Source: Solirubrobacter pauli | GTDB lineage: Bacteria; Actinomycetota; Thermoleophilia; Solirubrobacterales; Solirubrobacteraceae | DNA length: 64,000 bases | Direction of reading: 5' to 3' | NCBI RefSeq assembly: GCF_003633755.1 | Contig: NZ_RBIL01000001.1 | Location: 2,155,426 to 2,219,425, forward strand | Part shown: positions 18,985 to 29,762 of the stretch, one piece after another | How the letters are laid out: every line of letters starts with the position of its first letter | Position numbering within the stretch: position 1 is the first letter of the stretch | The notes under the pieces: generated by a model | What the model saw: only the letters and a program-made list of their open reading frames with translations | Told to the model about the DNA's origin: nothing | Databases searched by the model: none | Made by a program: the position numbers and the translations under genes

Positions 18985-19949
18985 CGGAGGGTCTCCTCCA
19001 CGATCGGGGTCTCGGTGGGAAGGTCGGGGTCGCGGCCGTCAGCGATCGCGAGGAACACGCTCTCGAGGCTCGGGCTGCGGGCGTCGAGGTCGTCGAGGCG
19101 CACCTCGTTGTGCGCCGCCCAGGCCATCAGCTCGGTCAGCGAGTCCTGCAGGTCGGAGGTCTCGAGCGTCGTGCGGTTGTGCTCCTGGATGACCCGGCGG
19201 ACGCCGAGCAGGTCCTCGGGCACGTCGGGGCGGGGCGCGAAGCTGATCGTCGACGGGTGCCCCTTGGCGATCTCGGTCGGCGTGCCCGAGCGGACGATCT
19301 GCCCGGCGTGCATGATCTCCAGCCGGTCCGCGAGCGTCTCGGCCTCTTCCAGGTAGTGCGTCGTGACGAGCACGGTCGCGCCGCGCTCGCGCAGGCCCTC
19401 GACCAGGCGCCAGACCTCACGCCGGCTCTCGGGGTCGAGGCCGGTCGTCGGCTCGTCGAGGATCACGAGCTCGGGGTCGCCCATCAGGGCGGAGGCGAGG
19501 TCGACGCGGCGTGTCTCGCCACCGGAGAGCGCGAGCATGCGCACGTCGGCGCGGCTCTCGAGCGAGAGCATGGCCAGCATCTCGTCGATCGGGCGCGGGT
19601 TGGTCAGCGTGCCGGCCCACTGCCGGAGCGTCTCGCGGACCGTCAGGTCGCCGGAGAAGCCGCTGCGCTGCAGCAGCACCCCGGTGCGCGCGCGGATCGC
19701 GGCGCGGTCGGCGAGCGGGTCGAGGCCCAGGACGCTGACCTGGCCCGCGGTGGCGGGCGCCAGGCCCTCGATGACCTCCAGCGTGGAGGTCTTTCCGGCG
19801 CCGTTCGTGCCGAGGAGGGCGGTGATCGTTCCGGCGGGCACGTCGAGGTCGACGCCGCGCACCGCCTCGTACGCCGTGTGCCCGTGCCCGTACGTGCGAC
19901 GCAGTCCACGAACCCGCACGGCCGGCTGGGAATCTGTGCCGTTGTTCAT
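18981..19949 (-). CDS. ABC transporter ATP-binding protein
   Basis: 322 aa. Walker A is GTNGAGKTS near residue 40, the Q-loop is VLLQRSGFSG, the signature is LSGGETRRVDLA, Walker B is LVILDEPTTGLDPESRREVW and the switch His is in TTHYLEEAE. The C-terminal 80 residues form the extra domain found in CcmA/NatA-type exporters. The start ATG at 19949 has a good GGAGG site 3 nt before it. It is the first gene of the ABC/two-component operon. Confidence 0.95.
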   Translation of the reverse strand: MNNGTDSQPAVRVRGLRRTYGHGHTAYEAVRGVDLDVPAGTITALLGTNGAGKTSTLEVIEGLAPATAGQVSVLGLDPLADRAAIRARTGVLLQRSGFSGDLTVRETLRQWAGTLTNPRPIDEMLAMLSLESRADVRMLALSGGETRRVDLASALMGDPELVILDEPTTGLDPESRREVWRLVEGLRERGATVLVTTHYLEEAETLADRLEIMHAGQIVRSGTPTEIAKGHPSTISFAPRPDVPEDLLGVRRVIQEHNRTTLETSDLQDSLTELMAWAAHNEVRLDDLDARSPSLESVFLAIADGRDPDLPTETPIVEETLR

Positions 19950-20000
19950 GCCTCCAAGGTCGCGCGGACCGAGGAGGGCGGGTAGAGCCGCGAATCACCA

Positions 20001-20028
20001 GTTCGCCATGACATTCGTCATGGCGAAC
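20001..20028. terminator. 12-bp perfect hairpin downstream of hspR
   Basis: GTTCGCCATGAC (20001-20012) and GTCATGGCGAAC (20017-20028) with a 4-nt loop begin 5 nt after the hspR stop. No U-tract follows. It is probably the end of the dnaK operon transcript. It also lies about 50 nt upstream of the ABC gene, so an operator role is not excluded. Confidence 0.6.
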
Positions 20029-20033
20029 CAGCG

Positions 20034-20471
20034 TTACTTCTTCACGTGCCTGATCGGGATCAGCGAGGTGCCGGGGGCGGCCTCGTAGCGCACGATCTCG
20101 GCCTTGACCGACTCGCGCTTCTCCTCGAGGCGGACGATCTCCTCCTGGAGCTGCTCGGCGCGCCGCTCGAGCACCTGGACCTTGCGCTGCATCCGGTCCA
20201 GCTGCTCCTCGAGCTCGAAGACCTTCTCGACGCCGGCGAGGTTCATGCCCCACTCGGTCGTCATCTCCTGGATCTTGCGGAGCCGCTCGACGTCCGCCTG
20301 CGAGTACAGGCGCGTGCCCTTCGGCGAGCGCTTGGGCTCGATCAGGCCGCGCGCCTCGTACATGCGCAAGGTCTGCGGGTGCATCTCGGCGAGCTCGGCG
20401 GCGACCGAGATCATGAACACGCCGCGGTCGTGGTCGACACGCGCGGTGATGCGGGTGCGCCGGACGCCCAT
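20034..20471 (-). CDS. hspR: Heat-shock repressor HspR (MerR family)
   Basis: 145 aa. The MerR-type winged helix reads [62 protein letters not shown] and a coiled coil (about 75-125) follow. HspR represses the dnaK operon and clpB with DnaK as co-repressor in actinobacteria. It is the last gene of dnaK-grpE-dnaJ-hspR, overlapping dnaJ by 1 nt. The inverted repeats before clpB and dnaK are its likely targets. Confidence 0.95.
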   Translation of the reverse strand: MGVRRTRITARVDHDRGVFMISVAAELAEMHPQTLRMYEARGLIEPKRSPKGTRLYSQADVERLRKIQEMTTEWGMNLAGVEKVFELEEQLDRMQRKVQVLERRAEQLQEEIVRLEEKRESVKAEIVRYEAAPGTSLIPIRHVKK

Positions 20472-21589
20472 CAGCGCGCTCCGGCCGCCCGCAGGATCCG
20501 CTCGCGCGGGTTCCCGTTCATCACCTTCGAGAGCTGCTCGACGGCCGCCTTCTGCTCGTCGTTGAGCGAGGACGGCAGCTCGATCACGAAGCGGTAGTGC
20601 AGGTCGCCGTTGCCCTTGCCGCCGAGGACGGGCGCGCCCTCGCCGCGCAGGCGCTGGACGGTTCCGTGCTTGGTGCCCGGCGCGACACGCAGCTTCTTCG
20701 TGCCGTGCAGCGTGGGCACCTCGACCTCGGCGCCGCCGAGCGCCTCGGCCACCGTGATCGGCACCTCGACCTCGAGGTGGTCGCCCTTGGGCTTGAAGAC
20801 GTCGGACTCCGTCACGTGGGTCACCACGTACAGGTCGCCCGGCGGCCCGCCGCGCAGCCCCGCCTCGCCCTTGCCGGCCAAGCGGATCCGCGAGCCCTCG
20901 CGCACGCCCTTGGGGATGTTGACCCGGTAGCGCTTCATCTCGCGCAGCCGGCCCTCACCGCCGCAGGTGCCGCAGGGCTCCTCGATGACCGTGCCCGAGC
21001 CGTTGCAGCGCGAGCACGGGCGGGTGACCGAGAAGACGCCCTGGCCCTGGGCCTCGACGCCGCGGCCGTTGCAGACCGGGCAGACCTTCGGCGAGGTGCC
21101 GGGCCGCGCGCCCGAGCCGCGGCACGTCGTGCACGCGGAGTGCGTCGCGACCGAGACGGGCACCTGCGCGCCCGCCAGCGCCTGCTCGAACGACAACGTC
21201 ACCGACGTCTCGAGGTCCTGCCCGCGCTCCGTCGCCGGCTTCGTGCGCACGCGCCCGCCGCCGGTGTTGAAGATGCCGGAGAGGATGTCCGAGAAGGACC
21301 CGAAGTCCGCGCCGGCGCCGGCACCACCGCCGGACGCCCCACCGCCGAAGGGCGACTGGGCGCCCCCGAACATCGAGCCGCCACGGTCGTACTTCTTGCG
21401 CTTCTCGGGGTCGCCGAGGATGTCGTAGGCCTCGGAGATCGCCTTGAAGCGCTCCTCGGCTCCCGCGTCCTTGTTCGTGTCCGGGTGGTACTGCCGGGCG
21501 AGCTTGCGGTACGCCTTCTTGATCTCCTCTTGGGAGGCCTTCTTCTCGACCCCGAGGGTCTTGTAGTGGTCGGTACCGCGAGAAGCCAT
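20471..21589 (-). CDS. dnaJ: Chaperone DnaJ
   Basis: 372 aa. The J domain (1-70) has the HPD motif in [14 protein letters not shown] Gly-rich region (75-115) contains [13 protein letters not shown]. The zinc domain has four repeats: [24 protein letters not shown] and CGTCGGEG. The C-terminal substrate-binding domain follows. It stimulates DnaK ATPase and presents substrates. It begins 2 nt after grpE. Confidence 0.98.
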   Translation of the reverse strand: MASRGTDHYKTLGVEKKASQEEIKKAYRKLARQYHPDTNKDAGAEERFKAISEAYDILGDPEKRKKYDRGGSMFGGAQSPFGGGASGGGAGAGADFGSFSDILSGIFNTGGGRVRTKPATERGQDLETSVTLSFEQALAGAQVPVSVATHSACTTCRGSGARPGTSPKVCPVCNGRGVEAQGQGVFSVTRPCSRCNGSGTVIEEPCGTCGGEGRLREMKRYRVNIPKGVREGSRIRLAGKGEAGLRGGPPGDLYVVTHVTESDVFKPKGDHLEVEVPITVAEALGGAEVEVPTLHGTKKLRVAPGTKHGTVQRLRGEGAPVLGGKGNGDLHYRFVIELPSSLNDEQKAAVEQLSKVMNGNPRERILRAAGAR

Positions 21590-21591
21590 CG

Positions 21592-22181
21592 CTACTGCGC
21601 CACCACCACACGCGCGGGCCGGAGCACGGACCCGTTGATCCGGTAGCCGGACTGGTAGACCTCGGCGACGGTGCCGGACTCGGCGCCCTCGACCGGGGCC
21701 TGGGCCATCGCCTCGTGCTCGTTGGGGTCGAACACCTCGCCCTTGGGCGAGAACGACTGGATCCCGACGCGCCCGAGCGCGGCCTGCAGCTCGCCCGCGA
21801 CCATCGCGAAGCCCTTCACCACGTCCTCGTGCCCCTCGGCGGCCTTCAGCGCCAGCTCGAGGTGGTCGAGCGCGGGCAGGAGCTCCTTGGCGAGCTTCGC
21901 CACGCCGCGGTCGGCGGCCGCGGCGTTCTCGCGGGCCATCCGCTTGCGGTAGTTGTCGAAGTCGGCCTGGGCGCGCTGCGCCAGGCCGAGGTACTTGTCG
22001 CGCTCGGCCGTGAGCGTGTCCAGCTCGGAGTCACCCGTCTTGGGCTCTGACGCGGGCGGCACCTCCGCGTCCGCGAAGGACGTCTCGCCCGCGCCCGAGG
22101 CCGCCGGGTCAGGCGGCGCGGCCGCGGAGAAGTCCTCGGACTCCTCCGCGGCGACCTCGGTGTTGAGGTTCTCGTCCGCCA

Positions 22182-22182
<1 letters not shown>
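21592..22182 (-). CDS. grpE: Nucleotide exchange factor GrpE
   Basis: 196 aa. The first 50 residues are acidic and disordered. A long helix follows with [22 protein letters not shown], the dimer-forming part. The beta domain has [24 protein letters not shown]-like segments and the end [18 protein letters not shown]. It exchanges ADP for ATP on DnaK. The start overlaps the dnaK stop (TAATG). Confidence 0.97.
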
Positions 22183-24104
<1,922 letters not shown>

Positions 24105-24124
24105 GCGTCTTAGCTCCTCTTAGA

Positions 24125-24152
24125 AATCTCAGTCAGCTTGACGCAGATTGTA
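24125..24152 (-). promoter_or_regulatory. dnaK promoter -10 and HspR-type inverted repeat
   Basis: The inverted repeat AATCTCAGTC-n5-GACGCAGATT at 24125-24149 has 10-bp arms with one mismatch and matches the perfect repeat before clpB. The -10 TACAAT (24152-24147 on the minus strand) overlaps its edge. All of the -10 and most of the repeat lie inside the last codons and stop of nth. Confidence 0.8.
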
Positions 24153-24806
24153 GCCGGTGGGGCACATCCGCAAAAGCGCACATCGGTCACATTTAGGCGC
24201 CCTTGAGTGACAGGTCCGGCGACCGTGCCGGAGCAGGTTCACGTGGAACTCGAGCTCCTGCCCGCGCGGGGTGATCTCGAGCATCGCGTCGTGGAGCTCC
24301 TCGAACGGCGCCTTCTCGCGGAACAGCCCCAGGCGCGTGCCTACGCGTGAGACGTGGGTGTCGACGGGGATGTCGCGCTTGCCGTAGGCGAACAGCAGCA
24401 CGCAGGCGGCGGTCTTGCGGCCGACGCCCGGGAGGCCGACGAGGAGGTCGCGCCCCTCGGCGACGCTCATCCGCTCGAGGTCGGCGTCGAACGTGTCGAT
24501 GTCGATCGCCCGCAGGATGTCCTGGATCCGCGCGGACTTGACCTTGGAGATGCCGCCGGGACGGATCGAGCGCTCCACGTCCGCGTTGGGCGCGTCGCGC
24601 ACGGCGGTCCAGTCGGCGAAGTCACGGCGCAGCGCGAGGTAGGCGACGTCGCGGTTGCGGTCGTTCGTCGACTGCGAGAGGACGGTCAGGATCAGCTCGT
24701 CCAGACCTTGGCCGTGCGGCGGGGCGAACGGCCGGCCGTAGACGAGGCGAAGGCGGTCGCGGATGCGGCGGACGCGGGCTCGGTCGGGCGGGGTCACGGC
24801 GGTCAC
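24129..24806 (-). CDS. nth: Endonuclease III, DNA glycosylase/AP lyase
   Basis: 225 aa from GTG 24806, preceded by GGAGG about 10 nt upstream. The helix-hairpin-helix is LPGVGRKTAACVLLFAYG, including the catalytic Lys, and the catalytic Asp is in PVDTHVSRVGTRLG. The 4Fe-4S cluster loop is C-x6-C-x2-C-x5-C (CHSRAPKC...CALLRMC). It removes oxidised pyrimidines in base excision repair. Its end, GYNLRQAD and stop, is also the dnaK promoter and operator. Confidence 0.95.
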   Translation of the reverse strand: MTAVTPPDRARVRRIRDRLRLVYGRPFAPPHGQGLDELILTVLSQSTNDRNRDVAYLALRRDFADWTAVRDAPNADVERSIRPGGISKVKSARIQDILRAIDIDTFDADLERMSVAEGRDLLVGLPGVGRKTAACVLLFAYGKRDIPVDTHVSRVGTRLGLFREKAPFEELHDAMLEITPRGQELEFHVNLLRHGRRTCHSRAPKCDRCALLRMCPTGYNLRQAD

Positions 24807-25025
24807 CGTACCGACGGCCTCCGTTACCCCGGTTTGGCGCTTTTCGATCGCACCCTGTATATTTTCTGACCGGATCCGGGGTTTGCGAGCTGCGGATGCA
24901 GGAAGCGACCTTTAGGTTGCGGGCCGCGCCGACGGATCGGCGCTGGTCGAAGTACGGCGACGGACTGCGCCGAAATGGTCAAACACCCCGGTGGCCTTGG
25001 TCGGGCTACCGGTCCCAGGGGGCCC

Positions 25026-25490
25026 ATGTCCATCAAGACGCTGCGGCGCGCGCTGCTCGCCGTGCTCATGATCTGCGTGTTATCGCCGAGCGCCGTCGCG
25101 CACGCCTCGGCCCGTACCGACCGCCTCGAGGCGGGGATCCTGCGCGCCATGAACGACTACCGCGCCCAGCACGGCCTGCCGAAGCTCCGCACGCAGAGCG
25201 GCTTCGCCCGCGCGGCGGACGTGCACTCGGCGAAGATGCTGCGCGAGAACCGGCTCGCCCACGACCAGTACGGCAAGCGGGTCCGGCGCTACGTGCGCCG
25301 CGTCGCGCGCGTGGGTGAGAACCTCGCCTGGATGAGCCGCTGCAAGCCGCAGGCGATCGTCCAGATGTGGGCGCAGTCGGCGACCCACCGCAAGGTCATG
25401 CTGTCGCGCTCGTTCCGCCGCGTGGGCGTCGCCAAGCGCGCCACGTCGAACATCTGCTTCGTCACCGCGGACTTCGGTACGGCTAGATAG
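25026..25490 (+). CDS. Secreted CAP/SCP-like domain protein
   Basis: 154 aa from the ATG at 25026 behind CAGGGGG. Signal peptide: IKTLRRALLAVLMICVLSPSAVAHA. The CAP domain (about 35-150) has AMNDYRAQHGLPKL, ARAADVHSAKMLRENRLAHD, RVGENLAWM and VQMWAQSATHRKVML. The His and Glu cluster of this fold is present. Bacterial CAP proteins are extracellular with mostly unknown roles. The 219 nt upstream, shared with nth, contain an AT-rich patch near 24855 and no gene that I can see. Confidence 0.9.
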   Translation: MSIKTLRRALLAVLMICVLSPSAVAHASARTDRLEAGILRAMNDYRAQHGLPKLRTQSGFARAADVHSAKMLRENRLAHDQYGKRVRRYVRRVARVGENLAWMSRCKPQAIVQMWAQSATHRKVMLSRSFRRVGVAKRATSNICFVTADFGTAR

Positions 25491-25514
25491 AGCGGCCCCG
25501 CCCGAGCGGCGGGG

Positions 25515-25520
25515 TAGGCT
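25515..25520 (+). promoter_or_regulatory. -10 element TAGGCT, 11 nt before the start
   Basis: TAGGCT lies 11 nt upstream of the ATG at 25532 with no Shine-Dalgarno between. It matches the TANNNT elements placed similarly before several other first genes in the window. Confidence 0.5.
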
Positions 25521-25531
25521 CTTCCCCGCAC

Positions 25532-27088
25532 ATGCGGCGCGCGTTCGAGCACCCTCTCGCGCCGGCGCTTGGATGCGCGCTGGCCTGCTTGGCGTACCTG
25601 ATCGCGCAGCCGGCCACCGCCGACATGGCTGCGCACAGCTACCGCGCGTGGCTGTTCGAGCACCAAGGGCTGACGGTCTGGAACGCCCAGTGGTACGGCG
25701 GTCATCACGTGCTGGGCTACTCGCTGCTGTTCGCCCCGTTCGCGCTCGTGCTGGGCCCGGCGCTCGTCGGCGTGGTCTCCGCGCTCGTCGCCACCGTGCT
25801 CTTCGCGCCCCTCGCGCAGGCCCACGCGCCGTCGCGCACGGCCGGCGCGATCGCGTCCTGGCTGTTCACCGCCGGCGTCCTGTCGAACGTCGCGATCGGC
25901 CGGATGCCGTTCCTGCTCGGCATCGCCTTCGCCGTGGCCGCGTGGACGGCCGCGCGCCGTGACCGCCACGTGATCGGCGGCGTCCTCGCGCTGTGCACGA
26001 TGCTCGCCAGCCCGGTCGCGGGCGTGTTCCTGATGCTCGGCGCGTGCGCGAAGCTGATCGCCGACGGCCGGCCCGCGCTGCGCGCGGCCGCCTGGGTCTT
26101 CGTCCCGACGTTGCTCGGCGGCGTCGCGCTGTGGGCGCTGTTCCCCGAGGGCGGCAACGACCGGTTCGCCGCGTCCGCCTTCTGGCCGATGCTCGTGCTG
26201 AGCGCCGCCGGCGTCGCGCTGCTCGCGCCCGGCCGGCGGACGATCTGGGCCGGCGGCCTCCTGTACCTGGGCGTGCTCATCGGCGCGTTCTTCGTCCCGA
26301 CCCCGTTCGGGCAGAACGCGCTGCGGCTCGGCGTGCTGGCCGGGCCGTCCGTGCTGGCGCTCGCGCACCGCAAGAAGGTGCCGGCGATCGCGATCGTCGT
26401 GATCGGCGGCGGGCTGCTGTACCTGCAGTGGCTGCCGGCAGTGCGCGCGGTGGCGGAGGCGCACGGCGACCCGTCGACGCGGCTCGCGTTCCAGGCCGAG
26501 GCGCGGGACTTCCTGACGAAGATGGCCAAGCCGGGCGAGCGCGTCGAGGTGCCGTTGACCAAGAACCACTGGGAGGCGGCGGACCTGGCGAAGGTCGTCC
26601 CGCTCGCCCGCGGGTGGGAGCGCCAGCTGGACGCGAAGGCGAACCCGATCTTCTACGACGACGAGCAGCTCACCCCCGCGCGCTACCACGAGTGGCTGCG
26701 CGAGAACGCGGTGCGCTTCGTCGCGCTCCCGAGCGCGCCGCTGGACTACTCCGCGCGCTCGGAGGCGCTCCTGCTCGAGCAGGGGCTCGGCTACCTGGAC
26801 CTCGTCTACGAGTCCCCACGCTGGCGGATCTGGGAGCTGCGCGATCCGGTCTCGCCCGCGTCGGGCGGCGCGACGCTGCTCGCGGCGGGGCCGAACTGGT
26901 TCATGGTCGACGCGGCCAAGCCGACCGTGGTCAAGTACCGCTACACGCCGTACTGGCAGACGACGAACGCGTGCGTGAGCCGCGCCCCGGGTGGGTGGAC
27001 GCGGGTCGAGCCCGAAGAGCCGGGCGTGCTGATGGTGCAGGCGCGCTTCGGCATCGAGCGCAGCCGCCGCGCGAAGACCTGCCATTAG
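25532..27088 (+). CDS. Polytopic membrane protein, GT-C glycosyltransferase-like
   Basis: 518 aa. Residues 1-300 contain about nine to ten transmembrane helices, and residues 310-518 form a soluble outer domain. The first loop, ATADMAAHSYRAWLFEHQGLTVWNAQWYGGHHVLGYS, resembles the acidic first loop of GT-C fold transferases that use polyprenyl-phosphate sugars. No firm family motif beyond that. It is followed by PAP2-family and phosphatidylinositol-phosphate genes, which fits a role in envelope glycolipid assembly. The enzyme class is inference. Confidence 0.65.
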   Translation: MRRAFEHPLAPALGCALACLAYLIAQPATADMAAHSYRAWLFEHQGLTVWNAQWYGGHHVLGYSLLFAPFALVLGPALVGVVSALVATVLFAPLAQAHAPSRTAGAIASWLFTAGVLSNVAIGRMPFLLGIAFAVAAWTAARRDRHVIGGVLALCTMLASPVAGVFLMLGACAKLIADGRPALRAAAWVFVPTLLGGVALWALFPEGGNDRFAASAFWPMLVLSAAGVALLAPGRRTIWAGGLLYLGVLIGAFFVPTPFGQNALRLGVLAGPSVLALAHRKKVPAIAIVVIGGGLLYLQWLPAVRAVAEAHGDPSTRLAFQAEARDFLTKMAKPGERVEVPLTKNHWEAADLAKVVPLARGWERQLDAKANPIFYDDEQLTPARYHEWLRENAVRFVALPSAPLDYSARSEALLLEQGLGYLDLVYESPRWRIWELRDPVSPASGGATLLAAGPNWFMVDAAKPTVVKYRYTPYWQTTNACVSRAPGGWTRVEPEEPGVLMVQARFGIERSRRAKTCH

Positions 27089-27127
27089 CCGCTGTTGGGA
27101 CGCCGCGAGCCCGCGTCCGCCGCCGGT

Positions 27128-27133
27128 TAGGGT
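27128..27133 (+). promoter_or_regulatory. -10 element TAGGGT, 9 nt before the start
   Basis: GTTAGGGT precedes the GTG at 27143 by 9 nt with no ribosome-binding site. This implies a leader of only a few bases. Confidence 0.5.
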
Positions 27134-27142
27134 GTTACGGCC

Positions 27143-27910
27143 GTGTTGTCCCGTGTGCTCCCCCGCGGTCCCCGTGACCTGTTGTGGCAGATCCTCTTGT
27201 TCTGCGGCGCGTACTGGCTCTACCGGCTCGTGCGCGGGCAGGTGTTCGACCAGTCGGCCGCGGCGTTCGCGAACGCCCGCTGGATCGTCGACCTGCAGCA
27301 GACGCTCCACGTCTTCGTCGAGCCGGACATCCAGCGCTGGGCGATCAGCACGGGCTGGGTGGAGTCGGTGGGCTCGTGGATGTACCTGAACACGCACTTC
27401 GTGGTCACGACGGTCACGCTCGCGTTCGTCTACCTGTTCCGCAACGAGCACTTCTACTGGGTGCGCAACATGTTCATGGTCGGGATGGGGTTCGCGCTGC
27501 TCGGGTACGTCCTGTTCCCGACCGCGCCGCCGCGGCTGATGCCCGGGCTGGGCTTCATCGACTCGGTCTCCGACTTCACCGGCGTCTCCAGCGACTCGGA
27601 CGTCAACGCGCTCTACAACCCGTACGCCGCGGTGCCGTCGATGCACGTCGGGTTCGCCCTCATGCTCGCGATCTCGATGGTGCGGATGACGCGCCACCGC
27701 TGGGTGAAGGCCCTGTGGGTCGCCTACGCGCCGATCGTCTCGCTCGTGGTCGTCGTGACCGCCAACCACTGGATCTTCGACGCGGCCACCGGCGCCGCCG
27801 TGGCGGTCGTCTCCGCGGTCCTGGCGCAGACCGTGTTCGCGCGCGTGCGTCCCGCTCAATGGGCGTGGGAGCCGGAGCCGGCCCTACCCGCGCCGGCGCG
27901 CGCCGGATAG
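27143..27910 (+). CDS. PAP2-superfamily membrane phosphatase/transferase (AUR1-like)
   Basis: 255 aa, about six transmembrane helices. PTAPPRLMPGLGF, NPYAAVPSMHVGFAL and VTANHWIFDAATGA correspond to the three PAP2 phosphatase motifs, with catalytic His in SMHVGFA and NHWIFD. The FPTAPPRL form is typical of the group related to yeast inositol-phosphorylceramide synthase AUR1. The next genes make phosphatidylinositol phosphate and inositol phosphate, so this protein may dephosphorylate or transfer an inositol-phosphate lipid. Confidence 0.88.
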   Translation: MLSRVLPRGPRDLLWQILLFCGAYWLYRLVRGQVFDQSAAAFANARWIVDLQQTLHVFVEPDIQRWAISTGWVESVGSWMYLNTHFVVTTVTLAFVYLFRNEHFYWVRNMFMVGMGFALLGYVLFPTAPPRLMPGLGFIDSVSDFTGVSSDSDVNALYNPYAAVPSMHVGFALMLAISMVRMTRHRWVKALWVAYAPIVSLVVVVTANHWIFDAATGAAVAVVSAVLAQTVFARVRPAQWAWEPEPALPAPARAG

Positions 27911-27913
27911 GCT
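27908..27913 (+). promoter_or_regulatory. -10 element TAGGCT, 9 nt before the start
   Basis: GGATAGGCT overlaps the stop codon of the preceding gene (its TAG) and lies 9 nt before the ATG at 27923. It would give an independent short-leader transcript. Confidence 0.45.
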
Positions 27914-27922
27914 CACCGCCCG

Positions 27923-28528
27923 ATGGCCACACGCGACTACCAGACGGAGTTCCGCAACCGTCTCATCGAATCACGGCTCACGCCGAACGCGATCTCGTTG
28001 ACCGGGTTCGTGCTCTGCGTCGTCTCCGCCGTGCTCATCCTGCAGGGCTGGTGGATCGCGGGCGGGATCGCGTTCATCGTCGGCTCGGTGTGCGACACGC
28101 TCGACGGGCGCTACTCGCGCATGTCCGGCAAGGGCACGCCGTTCGGGGCGTTCCTGGACTCGACGCTGGACCGCATGGAAGAGGGCATCGTGCTCGCCGC
28201 GGTCGCCGTCCAGTTCGTGCGCGACGACGATCTGACGTTCATCTTCGGCGGCGATGTCGCCGTCGGCGTCACGGCCCTGGCCGTGCTCGCCTCCTTGATG
28301 GTCTCCTACACGCGAGCGCGCGCTGAAGCGCTCGGCGTGGAGTGCAAGGTCGGCATCGCGGACCGCGCCGTGCGCGTCGTCGTGCTGTCGGCGGGGCTCG
28401 TCTTCGGCTTCCTGCAAGCCATCGAGCCCGCCGTGTACCTGCTCGCCGCGATGGCGATCATCACCGTCTTCCAGCGCATCTTCCACGTGCGCTCCGAGCT
28501 CAAGCAGCCTGTAACCGACGCCGCCTAA
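27923..28528 (+). CDS. CDP-alcohol phosphatidyltransferase, likely phosphatidylinositol-phosphate synthase
   Basis: 201 aa, about six helices. The family motif D-x2-D-G-x2-A-R-x8-G-x3-D-x3-D appears as [19 protein letters not shown] followed by AFLDSTLDR; Ala is replaced by Ser. It condenses CDP-diacylglycerol with an alcohol phosphate. The inositol-1-phosphate synthase gene directly downstream makes inositol phosphate the likely acceptor, as in mycobacteria. Location: cytoplasmic membrane. Confidence 0.88.
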   Translation: MATRDYQTEFRNRLIESRLTPNAISLTGFVLCVVSAVLILQGWWIAGGIAFIVGSVCDTLDGRYSRMSGKGTPFGAFLDSTLDRMEEGIVLAAVAVQFVRDDDLTFIFGGDVAVGVTALAVLASLMVSYTRARAEALGVECKVGIADRAVRVVVLSAGLVFGFLQAIEPAVYLLAAMAIITVFQRIFHVRSELKQPVTDAA

Positions 28529-28536
28529 CGGCGTAT

Positions 28537-28549
28537 TGACCGTCGGTCA
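28537..28549. promoter_or_regulatory. 13-bp palindrome upstream of inositol-phosphate synthase
   Basis: TGACCGTCGGTCA has 6-bp arms around a single central base, 22 nt before the TTG start. It could be an operator for this gene. There is no second copy that I can see. Confidence 0.35.
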
Positions 28550-28571
28550 CCAACCATCGAAGGGGAATGCC

Positions 28572-29762
28572 TTGACGGCGTCTACGAACGGCAACGGTCG
28601 TTATCAGAACGAAAAGGTCCGCGTCGCGATCATCGGCGTCGGCAACTGCGCGAACGCCTTCGTGCAGGGCGTGCACTACTACAAGAACGCTCCTGTGGAC
28701 ACGCGTGTCCCGGGCCTGATGCACGTCGACCTCGGCGGCTACCACGTCGGCGACATCGAGTTCTCCGCGGCGTTCGACATCGACTCCGAGAAGGTCGGCA
28801 AGGACCTCTCCGAGGCGATCTGGAGCGGCCAGAACAACACGATCAAGTTCGTCAAGGAAGACATCCCGAACCTCGGGGTGCCGGTCCAGCGCGGCATGAC
28901 GCACGACGGCCTCGGCAAGTACCTGTCGCAGAAGATCACGAAGGCCGAGGGCTCGACGGTCGACATCGTCCAGGTCCTCAAGGACACGAAGACCGACGTC
29001 GTCGTCTCCTACCTCCCGGTCGGTTCCGAGCAGGCCACCAAGTGGTACGTCGAGCAGATCCTCGAGGCCGGCTGCGCGATGGTCAACTGCATCCCGGTGT
29101 TCATCGCCCGCGAGCAGTACTGGGACAACCGCTTCAAGAAGGCCGGCCTGCCGATCGTCGGCGACGACATCAAGTCGCAGGTCGGCGCCACGATCGTCCA
29201 CCGCCAGCTGGCCCGCCTGTTCGGCGACCGCGGCGTCGAGCTGCAGCGCACGTCGCAGCTCAACGTGGGCGGCAACATGGACTTCTACAACATGCTCGAG
29301 CGCGAGCGCCTCGAGTCCAAGAAGATCTCCAAGACGAACGCGGTCACCTCGATCGTCGACCACGAGATGCCCGAGCACGACGTGCACGTCGGCCCGTCGG
29401 ACTACGTGCCGTGGCTCACGGACCGCAAGTGGGCGCACATCCGCCTCGAGGGCGCGGCCTTCGGCGACGTCCCGCTGACCGCCGAGCTCAAGCTCGAGGT
29501 CTGGGACTCCCCGAACTCGGCCGGCATCGTCATCGACGCCGCCCGCTGCTGCAAGCTCGCCATGAACAACGGCATCGGCGGCCAGCTCGACGGCCCGTCG
29601 TCGTACCTCATGAAGTCGCCGCAGAACCAGCGCCCGGACGACCAGGCGCGCCAGGCGACCGAGGAGTTCATCGCCCGCTACGCGCGCGCCGAGAAGGTCG
29701 CCCGCGCCGCGCGTGAGAAGAAGGCCACCGAGGAGTCCTCGGAGAAGGCCACGGCCGAGTAG
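28572..29762 (+). CDS. ino1: Inositol-1-phosphate synthase
   Basis: 396 aa from TTG 28572, chosen because AAGGGGA lies 6-7 nt upstream; the frame extends to 28536 without a binding site. [19 protein letters not shown] binds [40 protein letters not shown] and [12 protein letters not shown] are the conserved catalytic segments, with the Lys residues of the active site. It converts glucose-6-phosphate to inositol-1-phosphate, feeding the upstream phosphatidylinositol-phosphate synthase. The tail is Lys/Glu-rich. Confidence 0.95.
   Translation: MTASTNGNGRYQNEKVRVAIIGVGNCANAFVQGVHYYKNAPVDTRVPGLMHVDLGGYHVGDIEFSAAFDIDSEKVGKDLSEAIWSGQNNTIKFVKEDIPNLGVPVQRGMTHDGLGKYLSQKITKAEGSTVDIVQVLKDTKTDVVVSYLPVGSEQATKWYVEQILEAGCAMVNCIPVFIAREQYWDNRFKKAGLPIVGDDIKSQVGATIVHRQLARLFGDRGVELQRTSQLNVGGNMDFYNMLERERLESKKISKTNAVTSIVDHEMPEHDVHVGPSDYVPWLTDRKWAHIRLEGAAFGDVPLTAELKLEVWDSPNSAGIVIDAARCCKLAMNNGIGGQLDGPSSYLMKSPQNQRPDDQARQATEEFIARYARAEKVARAAREKKATEESSEKATAE

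Noticed and set aside
25289-27859. 856-codon minus-strand open frame
   Set aside because: Antisense shadow of the CAP, GT-C-like and PAP2 genes, which have signal peptides, helices and family motifs on the plus strand.
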